A stretch of 64,000 nucleotides of DNA from Gracilimonas sp. (GCF_040218225.1 NZ_JAVJQO010000004.1:248001-312000), one strand, 5' to 3'. Counted from the first letter of the stretch, positions 25,629 to 34,688 are shown. Numbers and translations are program-made. Notes: generated from the letters alone by a model not told the origin.

Positions 25629-27482
25629 ATGAACACGTTCAACAAATACCTGCTTTCGCTCTTTGTACTGACGCTATTTGTGCTGTCAGGCAGCCGGATT
25701 ACCGCCCAGGATATTCAAATTCCTGTCATTGAAAATGGAAGAGCACAAGTTATTCCTGAACTCGAAAACCCGGATAACTGGATTCGGGAAGACCTTTGGG
25801 TTGAAACGGAATTTGACTCAGACCAGGATGGTAAACCTGACCGTATGCATGTAGATGTGACACGCCCCAAGCAAACAGAAAATGGCTTGAAACTTCCGGT
25901 GGTGTACGAAACCAGTCCATACTACGCCGGAACCGCGGGCATGGTAGACGGTCTTTTTTGGAATGTTCGACACGAATTGGGTGAACTTGGATCCAATGAA
26001 GTTGGAGAAGGAAAAACCCGAAGAGCCCATCCTGAGGTGATTCGCAGAGGAGAACGTCCCGTCATTTCCAACTCTCAAATCAGAACCTGGCTTCCACGGG
26101 GATACGTGGTTGTTCATTCTTCTTCACCGGGAACGGGACTTTCTGATGGTGCTCCAACTGTTGGTGGAGAAAATGAGTCACTCGCACCTAAAGCCGTCAT
26201 TGAGTGGCTGGCCGGCAAAGACAACGGATACACTACCCGCGATGGAAATGAAAAAGTAATGGCAACGTGGTCTAACGGAAAAGTTGGAATGACCGGTACT
26301 TCTTACAATGGCACACTTCCTCTTGCCGCTGCTACTACCGGAGTGGAAGGACTGGAGGTTGTTATCCCCGTGGCCCCAAATACTTCTTATTATCATTATT
26401 ATCGCTCGAATGGACTGGTTCGCAGTCCTGGCGGATATTTAGGTGAAGATATAGATGTGCTTTATGATTTTATTCACAGTGGGGAAGAATCTATGCGCGC
26501 CAGCAATAACGAGCGAATCCGGGATACTGAAATGGCTAACAATATGGACCGCCGCACCGGCGACTATAATCAATTTTGGGCAAGCCGTGACTACCTGAAT
26601 GATATGCCCGGAATGAAAGCGGCTATGTTGATGAGCCACGGTTTCAATGATTGGAATGTGATGCCCGAACACAGCTATCGTATTTATGCCAAAGCCAAAG
26701 AAATCGGGCTTCACACTCAGATTTATTACCACCAATTTGGACACGGCGGCCCACCTCCGGTTGAAATGATGAACCGCTGGTTTACTCATTATCTGTTTGA
26801 TGTAGATAACGGCATTCAGGATGAAACAGGAGCATGGATTGTACGGGAGTATGATGATCCGGCTAATCCTACTTTTTATCCTGACTACCCAAACCCAGCT
26901 GCTGAGCCTGTTACCCTTTACCTGAATAGCGGAGCACCTCAAAAGGGAAATCTCACTCTGACTAAGCCTGATAAGCAGGGAACAGAGTCCTTGGTAGACA
27001 ATTTTTCCTTTGACGGGGAATCATTAGCGCGCGCTGAAATCACCGATCACCGGCTATTGTATGTCACTACGCCTCTACAAGATTCCCTCCACATTTCAGG
27101 GTTGGCAACCATAAATATAAAACTGGCAAGCAGCAAACCAGCCGCTAACCTATCGGTTTGGCTGGTTTCCCTTCCGTGGGATGAGCGACGAAACGGCCGC
27201 ATTACCGATAACATTATAACGCGCGGGTGGGCTGACCCACAAAATCACAAATCATTAACTGAAAGTGCTCCACTCAAACCCGGTAAGTTTTATGAGCTGA
27301 GCTTTGAGCTACAACCTGATGATCAAATTATACGTCCGGGCCAGCAAATTGGGCTGTTAATTTTCGGCAGCGATAAGGAGTTCACTATTCATCCGGATCC
27401 GGGAACGGAACTGACCGTCGATTTGGATGAAACCACACTTACTCTGCCCATAGTTGGAGGAAAAGGAGCCTTTGGCTGGTAG
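25629..27482 (+). CDS. secreted S15-type X-Pro dipeptidyl-peptidase / CocE-like hydrolase
   Basis: 617 residues with a signal peptide (MNTFNKYLLSLFVLTLFVLS.., cleavage after ITAQ). The alpha/beta-hydrolase core has the catalytic triad S225 in GTSYNG, D341 in GFNDWN and H372 in FGHGG, and the upstream RGYVVVHSSSPGTGLSDG typical of S15. The C-terminal third (from about 430) is the jelly-roll domain of the X-Pro/CocE family. It is probably periplasmic or outer-membrane exposed and feeds on peptides or acyl esters. It resembles PepX more than CocE by the GTSYNGTLPLAAA stretch. Convergent with the M28-PDZ peptidase, with a repeat between them. Confidence 0.88.
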   Translation: MNTFNKYLLSLFVLTLFVLSGSRITAQDIQIPVIENGRAQVIPELENPDNWIREDLWVETEFDSDQDGKPDRMHVDVTRPKQTENGLKLPVVYETSPYYAGTAGMVDGLFWNVRHELGELGSNEVGEGKTRRAHPEVIRRGERPVISNSQIRTWLPRGYVVVHSSSPGTGLSDGAPTVGGENESLAPKAVIEWLAGKDNGYTTRDGNEKVMATWSNGKVGMTGTSYNGTLPLAAATTGVEGLEVVIPVAPNTSYYHYYRSNGLVRSPGGYLGEDIDVLYDFIHSGEESMRASNNERIRDTEMANNMDRRTGDYNQFWASRDYLNDMPGMKAAMLMSHGFNDWNVMPEHSYRIYAKAKEIGLHTQIYYHQFGHGGPPPVEMMNRWFTHYLFDVDNGIQDETGAWIVREYDDPANPTFYPDYPNPAAEPVTLYLNSGAPQKGNLTLTKPDKQGTESLVDNFSFDGESLARAEITDHRLLYVTTPLQDSLHISGLATINIKLASSKPAANLSVWLVSLPWDERRNGRITDNIITRGWADPQNHKSLTESAPLKPGKFYELSFELQPDDQIIRPGQQIGLLIFGSDKEFTIHPDPGTELTVDLDETTLTLPIVGGKGAFGW

Positions 27483-27500
27483 AGTTTTAACCCACCCATG

Positions 27501-27565
27501 TTGTCATCCTGAACTTGATTCAGGATCTGAATAAGTAAAGATCCCGGACCATGTCCGGGATGACG
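27501..27565. repeat. double-hairpin intergenic repeat (GTCATCC type)
   Basis: Two perfect hairpins back to back between convergent genes: ATCCTGAA..TTCAGGAT at about 27507-27526 and ATCCCGGAC..GTCCGGGAT at about 27541-27561. The outer ends GTCATCC and GGATGAC are inverted copies, so the unit is closed like a miniature element. This pattern is a widespread intergenic repeat in bacteria and could also end transcripts from both sides. Confidence 0.75.
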
Positions 27566-27582
27566 ACTTTCTTCGCAGAATC

Positions 27583-28851
27583 CTATAGCAGTAGGTTAAA
27601 CGTAATTTCTTCGCCGTCTCGTAAAACCGTAACGGTTGTTTGCTGTCCGGCTTCAAGCTCATTCAGAGCTTCCATGTATTTGTAGATATCAGCTATATCC
27701 ATTCCGCCAATGTTGATGATAATATCTCCACCTTCCAATCCAGCGCGATCAGCTGCTTCACCGTCACTGACTCCGGTAATGCGAAACCCTTCACCGTCAT
27801 AGCCATAATCAGGAAGCACACCTAAAGTCGGGCCATTCATGGTTACTCTTCGTTGTTGCTCGCCAGGAGCCTGGGTAAATACAAGCTCTTCTTTATCCAG
27901 TTCATCCAACTTTTCAATCACCCGAACTAAATGACCGAGTAGCTGTTCTTGTCCGTCGGCATTAATCCATTCGGTATCGTCTGAGGGTCTGTGGTAATCC
28001 GCATGGGTATCCGTGAAGTAATGTAGAACCGGGATATCTTTGAAATAAAAACTGGTGTGGTCACTGGCGCCAGTTCCATCAGGTATTAAATCCAAGTCCA
28101 GGGAATCCGTATTGGCTTCGGTCAAAATAGATTCCCAGCTATCTGTTGTAGCTACCCCGAAAATCATGAGGCGTCCGTTACTCATTCGTCCTACCATATC
28201 CATGTTAATCATGGCCAATACATTACCAAGCTCAACGGTTGGGTTCTCGACATAATATTGAGATCCTAAAAGACCCATTTCTTCCCCGGAAAATGCAAGA
28301 AACAAGATATCCGTCTCGGGCCGGTTTGCTGCAAAATATTCAGCCAATTCCAGAACCCCTGCCGTGCCCGAGGCGTTATCATCTGCACCATTGTGAATTC
28401 GGGGTTCACTGCTGCTGCTTAACGACCCAAAAGCTCCCATTCCCAAATGATCGTAATGTGCGCCTACAATAATTACCTCATCTGAATTCCCGGTTCCCTG
28501 TAGTAACGCAGCCACATTTTTAGACAATCTTTTTTCGCCCGAAGTATCCGATGCGCTGGCATGTGGATTATTCAACACGGCGGTATTGATCGTGAATTCC
28601 TGGAAATACGTGCCATCCTCTCCAGCCGGATCCAACCCATAACTTCTGAAAAGGTCCGCGATATAATTTGCAGCTGCCGCTTCTTCAGCCGTTCCTGCTT
28701 CGCGTCCCCGCATCTCCTCACTTGCCAGAAAAGTAATATGCGACAAAACATCCTGATCAGATATTTCGGGAGAAGTTCTTGTCTCTTTCTCTGAAGAGGA
28801 ACAGGAAACAAAGAATACACACAGAAGTAATACGGGAAAATACTTAATCAT
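27583..28851 (-). CDS. M28 aminopeptidase lipoprotein with C-terminal PDZ domain
   Basis: 422 residues. MIKYFPVLLLCVFFVSC is a lipoprotein signal (cysteine 17). The M28 zinc site is complete: H132 in GAHYDHLGMG, D157 in HNGADDNASG, E190/E191 in FSGEEMGLLGSQYY, the aspartate in INMDMVGR and the histidine near HYFTDTHADYHRPSDDTE. Residues from about 335 form a PDZ domain (GPTLGVLPDYGYDGEGFRI, DRAGLEGGDIIINIGG). It removes N-terminal amino acids from peptides outside the inner membrane. A second M28 lipoprotein lies at 61337 but has a PA domain instead of PDZ. Confidence 0.92.
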   Translation of the reverse strand: MIKYFPVLLLCVFFVSCSSSEKETRTSPEISDQDVLSHITFLASEEMRGREAGTAEEAAAANYIADLFRSYGLDPAGEDGTYFQEFTINTAVLNNPHASASDTSGEKRLSKNVAALLQGTGNSDEVIIVGAHYDHLGMGAFGSLSSSSEPRIHNGADDNASGTAGVLELAEYFAANRPETDILFLAFSGEEMGLLGSQYYVENPTVELGNVLAMINMDMVGRMSNGRLMIFGVATTDSWESILTEANTDSLDLDLIPDGTGASDHTSFYFKDIPVLHYFTDTHADYHRPSDDTEWINADGQEQLLGHLVRVIEKLDELDKEELVFTQAPGEQQRRVTMNGPTLGVLPDYGYDGEGFRITGVSDGEAADRAGLEGGDIIINIGGMDIADIYKYMEALNELEAGQQTTVTVLRDGEEITFNLLL

Positions 28852-28979
28852 GATATTGAATCATTAATTGGGTTTTGAGCTTAACTAAGATAACATTTGG
28901 CGAGACTTTTCTGAATGATAAAAACTTACCACTAAATAGACCATAACTCTTGCTTTCAGCATTCAATGTTGAATGTTCC

Positions 28980-29011
28980 TTGTTCAATATTTGAAAGCCT
29001 CGTATCTTTAC
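28980..29011 (+). promoter_or_regulatory. Bacteroidota-type promoter for the thiamin receptor gene
   Basis: TTTG at 28980-28983, a 20-nt spacer and TATCTTTA at 29004-29011. This follows the published Bacteroidota pattern TTTG-N19/21-TAnnTTTG apart from the last base. Transcription would begin a few bases before the riboswitch, the expected place. Two small palindromes (ATTCAATGTTGAAT, 28961-28974; TTCAATATTTGAA, 28985-28997) overlap it. Confidence 0.55.
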
Positions 29012-29022
29012 AGCTCACAACC

Positions 29023-29104
29023 AAGGTTGGGGGTGCTTGCATAGCGGGCTGAGATTACACCCTGATACCTGAACCGGATAATACCGGCGTAGGGAAACCT
29101 GTTT
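29023..29104 (+). ncRNA. TPP (thiamin pyrophosphate) riboswitch, THI element
   Basis: The conserved THI-box blocks appear in order: GGGGTGC near 29031, GGCTGAGA at about 29048-29055, ACACCCTGATACCTGAACC at 29058-29076 and CCGGATAATACCGGCGTAGG starting at 29076. AGGTT near 29024 and AACCT near 29097 can close helix P1. It ends about 58 nt before the ATG of the TonB receptor gene. TPP binding by this element normally lowers expression, so the receptor should be made when thiamin is scarce. A hairpin hiding the ribosome-binding site follows (29130-29158). Confidence 0.95.
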
Positions 29105-29129
29105 ACCGCACAGTTACGCAAGTTAACCT

Positions 29130-29161
29130 CCTCCATTAATCTAAGTTTTAAATGGAGGATT
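29130..29161 (+). promoter_or_regulatory. ribosome-binding-site sequestering hairpin of the TPP riboswitch
   Basis: CCTCCATT (29130-29137) pairs perfectly with AATGGAGG (29151-29158), leaving a 13-nt loop. The GGAGG ribosome-binding site lies inside the right arm, three bases before the ATG at 29162. This is a likely expression platform acting on translation. AACCT at 29125-29129 repeats the P1 3' strand at 29097 and could compete for the same 5' partner. Confidence 0.65.
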
Positions 29162-31612
29162 ATGTTTAATCTATTCTTACAGAAGTCGTTTTTTGCGGCT
29201 TTATTATTCACTATACCATTATTCTTTAATGCTGAAGTTCAGGCACAAACCGTTACCGGAAAAGTGCTTGATGCGCAATCCAAAGAACCGTTACAAGGAG
29301 CTGCGGTTCGGCAACAAGGCACATCCCGGGGAGCCGTAACCCAGGACGATGGCTCCTTTGAATTACAGCTTTCCCAAAACGGAGAAGAAGCTTTACTCAT
29401 CACTTATCTGGGATATAAAGACCAGGAAGTGGATGTATCTGATGACAAACAGAATCTGGAGATATTCCTGTATCCCGAAACGTACATCGGCGATGACGTT
29501 TTTGTTAGCGCCGTTCGGGTGGATGAGTCTTCCCCGATCACCTATACCAATGTAGAACGGGCCGAAATTGAGAAAAGAAACCTCGGACAGAATGTTCCCT
29601 ATCTCCTTCAAAATACGCCCTCGGTAACCACAACCTCTGATGCCGGGGCGGGCGTTGGGTACACCGGAATTCGAATTCGTGGCGTCGATCCCGCGCGAAT
29701 TAATGTAACCATCAACGGAATACCCGTTAATGATGCCGAATCTCATGGTGTTTTTTGGGTTGACTTGCCCGACCTGGCTTCATCTATAGAAAACATACAA
29801 GTGCAGCGCGGAGTGGGAACTTCCACCAACGGAGCAGGTGCTTTTGGAGCCACCATCAACCTGCAAACCAGCTCTTCATCCCCGGAACCATTTGGAGAAA
29901 TAAACACGGGCTTTGGCTCCTTCAACACCCGTAAGTACAATGTAAGGCTGGGGTCAGGCCTTATGGAAAATGGCTGGCAGTTTGAAGGCCGGCTTTCGAA
30001 AATTGATTCCGATGGTTACATAGACCGGGCCAGCTCAGATTTAGATTCTTATTTCTTATCCGCATCGCACCATGGTGAACGTAGCTTGTTAAGAGCTGAT
30101 GTCTTTACCGGAAAAGAAATCACCTATCAATCCTGGTACGGCGTGGAAGAAAGCGTGCTCGAAAACGACCGCACCTTCAACGAAGCCGGAACCGAAAAAG
30201 ACGGCGATCCTTACGAGAATCAGGTAGATGATTATCAGCAAAATTATTATCAGCTGCACTACTCTTACCAGCTTCAGGAAAACTGGAATGCCAATATTTC
30301 AGCGTTCTACACCCGGGGTTTTGGTTATTATGAAGAGTATAAGGCTGACGAAGCTCTTAGCGATTATGGTATAGAGACCATTCAGCCATCTACGCCTACT
30401 GAATCTGATTTGGTTCGCCGCCGCTGGTTAGATAATGATTACTACGGCACCATCTTTTCCACCAAATATAGTCCTTCAGATACCTGGAACCTGACATTTG
30501 GCGGAGGGTACAGCTACTACGATGGTGCCCATTTCGGAGAAGTTATTTGGGCTCGATATGCCGGAAACAGCGAAAACAACGATCGTTATTATGACAACGA
30601 TGGAATCAAGAAAGACTTTAATGCATATGGCAAGCTTCAGTATCAACTCACCGAAAAGCTGAATTCTTACCTGGATCTTCAGGTGCGCTCGGTAAACTAC
30701 GAGTTTCTTGGCAACGACATCATCCAAACCGGAAATCCTCCAAACGTTCAGGATAGTCTGGTTACACTTCGCCAGGAAGACAACCTAACCTTCTTCAATC
30801 CAAAGTTTGGATTGGTTTATAACTTCACTTCAGGTCAGCGGGCTTATGCTTCTTTTGGCGTCGGTGGAAAAGAGCCAACTCGTGATGAATACGTAAATTC
30901 TACACCTGATAGTCGTCCTGATGCCGAAAAACTCTACAATGTTGAAGCCGGATATCGAGGTGATTTCACCACCTATTATCTAGGAGCAAATCTTTACGGG
31001 ATGTTTTATGAAGATCAGCTGGTGCCAACAGGAGCCATCAACGACGTTGGCGAGATTGTACGTCAAAATGTGCCTGAGAGCTATCGTGTAGGAGTTGAAC
31101 TTCAGGGTGGGGTGAGTCTCGGCCAAAACCTGAGCCTTTCAGCCAATGCAACGTTCAGTCAGAATAAAATTGTGGAATACACGCAATACACTGATCAGTA
31201 CGACGCCAATTTCAACTTTCTTGGCCAGCAAGAAACCATTTACGAAGACACCGATATTGCTTTCTCTCCTTCTGTAATCACAAACGGAGTGATTGGCTAT
31301 AACAAAGGTGGCTTAAATGCAGAATTGATTTCAAAATATGTGTCCCGGCAGTATCTGGATAACACCCAAACTCAAAGCCGATCGATAGACCCTTATTTCG
31401 TAAATGATCTTCGGCTAAGCTACAAGCTTGATCAGGTTCCTGTACTCGAGGGGATCACGGCAACACTACAGGTAAATAACCTTTTCAATCATGAGTACGA
31501 AACCAATGGATACACCTTTGGCTGGCTGCAAAGCGGAGATCCTGTGTACTTCAATTATTACTACCCACAGGCCGGAACCAATTTCCTCTTCCAGGTTAAG
31601 TGGGAGTTCTAA
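29162..31612 (+). CDS. TonB-dependent outer-membrane receptor, predicted thiamin transporter
   Basis: 816 residues. Signal peptide MFNLFLQKSFFAALLFTIPL.. with cleavage near EVQAQ. Residues about 30-110 are a carboxypeptidase-regulatory-like beta-sandwich (TVTGKVLDAQSKEPLQGAAV), then a TonB plug (about 135-235: VPYLLQNTPSVTTTSDAG, GIRIRGVDPARINVTINGIP), then a 22-strand-type barrel ending in aromatic F (FLFQVKWEF). The TPP riboswitch directly upstream makes a thiamin or thiamin-related substrate the best prediction; this links the receptor to thiamin by regulation, not by its own sequence. No inner-membrane thiamin transporter or thi genes are in the window. Confidence 0.92.
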   Translation: MFNLFLQKSFFAALLFTIPLFFNAEVQAQTVTGKVLDAQSKEPLQGAAVRQQGTSRGAVTQDDGSFELQLSQNGEEALLITYLGYKDQEVDVSDDKQNLEIFLYPETYIGDDVFVSAVRVDESSPITYTNVERAEIEKRNLGQNVPYLLQNTPSVTTTSDAGAGVGYTGIRIRGVDPARINVTINGIPVNDAESHGVFWVDLPDLASSIENIQVQRGVGTSTNGAGAFGATINLQTSSSSPEPFGEINTGFGSFNTRKYNVRLGSGLMENGWQFEGRLSKIDSDGYIDRASSDLDSYFLSASHHGERSLLRADVFTGKEITYQSWYGVEESVLENDRTFNEAGTEKDGDPYENQVDDYQQNYYQLHYSYQLQENWNANISAFYTRGFGYYEEYKADEALSDYGIETIQPSTPTESDLVRRRWLDNDYYGTIFSTKYSPSDTWNLTFGGGYSYYDGAHFGEVIWARYAGNSENNDRYYDNDGIKKDFNAYGKLQYQLTEKLNSYLDLQVRSVNYEFLGNDIIQTGNPPNVQDSLVTLRQEDNLTFFNPKFGLVYNFTSGQRAYASFGVGGKEPTRDEYVNSTPDSRPDAEKLYNVEAGYRGDFTTYYLGANLYGMFYEDQLVPTGAINDVGEIVRQNVPESYRVGVELQGGVSLGQNLSLSANATFSQNKIVEYTQYTDQYDANFNFLGQQETIYEDTDIAFSPSVITNGVIGYNKGGLNAELISKYVSRQYLDNTQTQSRSIDPYFVNDLRLSYKLDQVPVLEGITATLQVNNLFNHEYETNGYTFGWLQSGDPVYFNYYYPQAGTNFLFQVKWEF

Positions 31613-31650
31613 TACAAGAGTTTAGTTAGACAAGACGTTTAACCTTCCAG

Positions 31651-31684
31651 AGCCCTCAATGTGAAAGTTGAGGGCTTTATTATT
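31651..31684 (+). terminator. terminator after the TonB receptor gene
   Basis: 9-bp stem AGCCCTCAA (31651-31659) with TTGAGGGCT (31668-31676), 8-nt loop, followed by TTATTATTT. The T-run is broken, so it may be of medium strength. Confidence 0.7.
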
Positions 31685-31715
31685 TGAACCTAAAATGAGA
31701 GGAGCTGTCAGCTTC

Positions 31716-32672
31716 CTACTTCAAATTATCCTGAATATGACTCGCAATTTGCTCAGCATGCACCCGGGAATTCTCAATAAATAACCGACTGGTGTCCATT
31801 CCTCCGCAAACAACACCGGCTACATAAATCCCTTTCCGGCTCGTTTCAAGGCTGTTTTCATCATGAACAGGCATACATTTTTCATCGTCGGTAAGCTCAA
31901 TTCCCAGACTATCCATCAGCTCATAATTAGGATGGTAACCTGTCATAGCGAGAACGAAATCATTCTCTATCGTCACTTCTCCATCAGGAGTGTTAATGAC
32001 CACTTCTTTCTCCCGGATTTCTTTCACCTCCGAATTGAAAAAACAGGGGATTTCTTCATTCTTAATCCGATTCTCAATATCCGGCTTTACCCAGTATTTT
32101 ACCGAGGGCTTAATTTGATCGTACTTCAGCAACATCGTGACGTCTGCGCCCCCTCTCCAGCATTCGAGGGCAACATCTGCCCCAGAGTTTCCACCGCCAA
32201 TCACCAGCACTTTTTGCCATGCATAGGGATGTGGTTCATCGTAATAATGCTTCACTTTGGGAAGATCTTCTCCCGGAACGCCCATCATGTTGGCCTGACC
32301 ATAGAACCCGGAAGCAACGATCACCTTTTCCGCTTTGTATACATCTTTGTCTGTTTTAACGGTGAAATTGCCATCCTCTCCCTCCATCGACTCTACCGTT
32401 TCATACAGGTTGACGGGAAGCTCATAATGCTCCGCCACCCGGCGATAATATTCCAAAGCTTCTGCCCGGGTTGGTTTTGGCCCGTGAGAAATGAAAGGCA
32501 CATTCCCAATTTCAAGTTTATCAGAAGTGGAGAAGAAGGTCATGTTGGTCGGATAATGGAATAGCGAATTCACCAAACAACCTCGTTCAATGATTTTAAA
32601 AGGGATGTTTTTCTCCTGAAGTGCAATACCCGTGGCAAGCCCGATCGGACCTGCACCTATAATGATAACCAT
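31716..32672 (-). CDS. ypdA: YpdA-family bacillithiol disulfide reductase
   Basis: FAD- and NADPH-dependent reductase proposed and in some Firmicutes shown to reduce bacillithiol disulfide. 318 residues. FAD-binding IIGAGPIGLATGIALQ at 3-18, then the YpdA-typical stretch GCLVNSLFHYPTNMTFFSTS with its conserved cysteine, and the NADPH site VIGGGNSGADVALECWRGG near 172. C-terminal GIYVAGVVCGGMDTSRLFIE is typical. It lacks the CxxC of thioredoxin reductases, as YpdA does. It stands alone between the receptor terminator and a divergent DUF481 gene. Bacillithiol use is inferred; no bsh genes are in the window. Confidence 0.87.
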   Translation of the reverse strand: MVIIIGAGPIGLATGIALQEKNIPFKIIERGCLVNSLFHYPTNMTFFSTSDKLEIGNVPFISHGPKPTRAEALEYYRRVAEHYELPVNLYETVESMEGEDGNFTVKTDKDVYKAEKVIVASGFYGQANMMGVPGEDLPKVKHYYDEPHPYAWQKVLVIGGGNSGADVALECWRGGADVTMLLKYDQIKPSVKYWVKPDIENRIKNEEIPCFFNSEVKEIREKEVVINTPDGEVTIENDFVLAMTGYHPNYELMDSLGIELTDDEKCMPVHDENSLETSRKGIYVAGVVCGGMDTSRLFIENSRVHAEQIASHIQDNLK

Positions 32673-32777
32673 ATCAGATTTTGTCGTTAAAAGGATTTGA
32701 GTAAGTGAATATGTTTAACAGTCCAAAGATACGAATCGTTTAGCTCTTACGTGGAACCTGCATAAGCTCAAATTTCA

Positions 32778-32810
32778 TTTGCAGGAACTTTTCAGGATCG
32801 CGTACCTTTG
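32778..32810 (+). promoter_or_regulatory. Bacteroidota-type promoter for the DUF481 gene
   Basis: TTTG at 32778-32781, a 21-nt spacer and TACCTTTG at 32803-32810, an exact match to TTTG-N19/21-TAnnTTTG. It lies 35 bases before the ATG at 32845. Confidence 0.7.
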
Positions 32811-32844
32811 ACTCAATAAAACTTCCATAATTTCATTCATTCAG

Positions 32845-33618
32845 ATGCTCCGACTGCTCCGGTTATTCTTTGTTTCTTTGTTTCTGATTTTCATTCTCCC
32901 CTCTACTCTGCAGGCACAGCTTTTAAATGTAGAAAGCGTTCGTTCTGATGCCGATTCAGCCGGCTGGTATGGTCAGCTTAACTTTGACTTATCGCTTAGC
33001 CAGTATAACGACCGCGTACTCCAGTTCACCAATAACGCCAACCTGTCCTACTTTTCCGGGAAGCACGCCTACCTCTTTCTGAATAAATTGAAGCTGGTGA
33101 ATCTGGATGGAGCTTCTGTCATTAGCAGTGGATACAGTCACCTGCGTTCTACATTTGTTCGTGATAACCGGTTTTCGCCAGAGCTGTTTTTTCAATATCA
33201 GTACAATAGCAACCTGGGACTACAGAGTCGTTTTTTGGGTGGAGCCGGATTCCGATATACCCTTTTCTATGAGGAAAACTGGACCGGAAGTTTTTCAACC
33301 GGACTCATGGCTGAATATGAAAAATGGAAAGAAAGTGGATTGCCAGCCATTGAAAACGAATACATCAAAAGTACGAGCAACATTTCTTTCAGGGGAAACC
33401 TGAATCCTCAAACTACCTTCCTGTTGATAGGCTATTACCAAGCACGGCCAAACGAGTTTTTTGAAGCACGGTCGATTCTGGAAACGCAGTTACAGGTCAA
33501 AATCAATCAACACATTTCACTGAGTGTTCAATTTTCAGCGGCTTATGATGCCGCTCCGGTTATTGATATTCCTAACTGGACGTATGAGCTCAGTAATGGA
33601 CTGGTCATAAAGTTTTAA
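32845..33618 (+). CDS. DUF481-type outer-membrane beta-barrel protein
   Basis: 257 residues. The signal peptide is MLRLLRLFFVSLFLIFILP.. with cleavage after LQAQ. The mature part is built of alternating aromatic/polar strands (WYGQLNFDLSLSQYNDR, LSYFSGKHAYLFLNK, ELFFQYQYNSNLGLQSRFLG) and ends in F, the usual outer-membrane insertion signal. This matches the DUF481 / salt-induced outer-membrane protein family. Function in the family is unclear. It has its own promoter (32778-32810) and ends 15 nt before the end of the convergent YheT gene. Confidence 0.78.
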   Translation: MLRLLRLFFVSLFLIFILPSTLQAQLLNVESVRSDADSAGWYGQLNFDLSLSQYNDRVLQFTNNANLSYFSGKHAYLFLNKLKLVNLDGASVISSGYSHLRSTFVRDNRFSPELFFQYQYNSNLGLQSRFLGGAGFRYTLFYEENWTGSFSTGLMAEYEKWKESGLPAIENEYIKSTSNISFRGNLNPQTTFLLIGYYQARPNEFFEARSILETQLQVKINQHISLSVQFSAAYDAAPVIDIPNWTYELSNGLVIKF

Positions 33619-33633
33619 GAAAAAAGAGCCAAA

Positions 33634-34584
33634 TCAACAATCAAGCCACTGCAGTATCACCCGAAAAAGCCAGTCTTTAGGTGCGCTCAAAAATCCAACA
33701 TGACCACCCTCTTCCGTAAAACAGGTTTGGATCTGAGGATTGGCTTCAATCACCTGGAAAGGAGCAAATTCCATAGGACATAGCGTATCCTGTTTACTGT
33801 GAATGACCAACAGATCCGTTTTCACATCACCGTAAAAATGTTTGCTGGAACATTGGTGATAATAATCATCGGCATCATCAAAACCATGCAGTTTTGCAGT
33901 CACCTGGTCATCAAACTCATAGATTGATGAGCCGTTGAAAACCGGCATTTCCATTTTCTGACGTTTCTTCTCCAGCTTTTGAACCAGTGTATTCAGGAAG
34001 TTGATTTCATAAAGACGATTAAAGCCCTTATGCAATTGGATTGAACCTTCCTTCAAATCGTAGGGGGGAGAAACAGCTGCGGCTCGCTTTACTCTGCTTT
34101 GGGTTCCTTCTTCTCCCAGATACTTCACCAATGCATTTCCACCCAAAGAAAAACCAACCGCATAAATTTCTTTGTCAGGATAGGTTTCAGAAATCCAGTG
34201 CAGAAATGTGCGATAATCTTCCGTTTCTCCGGAATGGTAAAACCGGGGCTGATTATTCATCCGGCTTCCGCATCCCCGAAAATTTAACGCAGATGATGAA
34301 AAACCCGCTCTCTCCAATTGGGTCATCAGGTTGCCAATATAGTACCGGTCTGTAGAGCCCTCAAGCCCATGAAATAAAGCAACTATAGGCTTCTGGGTAT
34401 TCTGAATACACACATCCACTTCAAGGAAGTCTTCATCGGGAGTATCAATCTCCACCCGTTCATGCTCTGGTTTTATGACTTTTGAAAACTGTGAAGCCAC
34501 TATGGTATGCACGTGTCCATTCCATGCCCACCAGACAGGCTCAAAGGGTTCCAGGGAAATACGTGCAGCAGGTTGTTCAGTCAT
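33634..34584 (-). CDS. yheT: YheT-family alpha/beta hydrolase
   Basis: 316 residues of the YheT/ABHD1-3 family. The family opening PVWWAWNGHVHTI lies near residue 15, the oxyanion/loop part VALFHGLEGSTDRYYI near 68, the nucleophile serine in VGFSLGGNALVKYLGE near 145, and the C-terminal histidine in EEGGHVGFL near 290. The family acts on esters or lipids; substrate unknown. Cytoplasmic, no signal peptide. The 5' end faces plsC about 100 nt away, so the two diverge. Confidence 0.85.
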   Translation of the reverse strand: MTEQPAARISLEPFEPVWWAWNGHVHTIVASQFSKVIKPEHERVEIDTPDEDFLEVDVCIQNTQKPIVALFHGLEGSTDRYYIGNLMTQLERAGFSSSALNFRGCGSRMNNQPRFYHSGETEDYRTFLHWISETYPDKEIYAVGFSLGGNALVKYLGEEGTQSRVKRAAAVSPPYDLKEGSIQLHKGFNRLYEINFLNTLVQKLEKKRQKMEMPVFNGSSIYEFDDQVTAKLHGFDDADDYYHQCSSKHFYGDVKTDLLVIHSKQDTLCPMEFAPFQVIEANPQIQTCFTEEGGHVGFLSAPKDWLFRVILQWLDC

Positions 34585-34688
34585 GATGAATAATTATCGC
34601 GCAAAACTATGCAGAAATGAAGTCGGATTCCATTTCCGATTTTCAGTCAAGCTTAGCTTACCCTATATTCGGATTCAAATTTATTCCC

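Noticed and set aside
31863-32564. 233-codon plus-strand open frame inside ypdA
   Set aside because: It lies fully within the well-supported ypdA gene, has no family resemblance and no ribosome-binding site.
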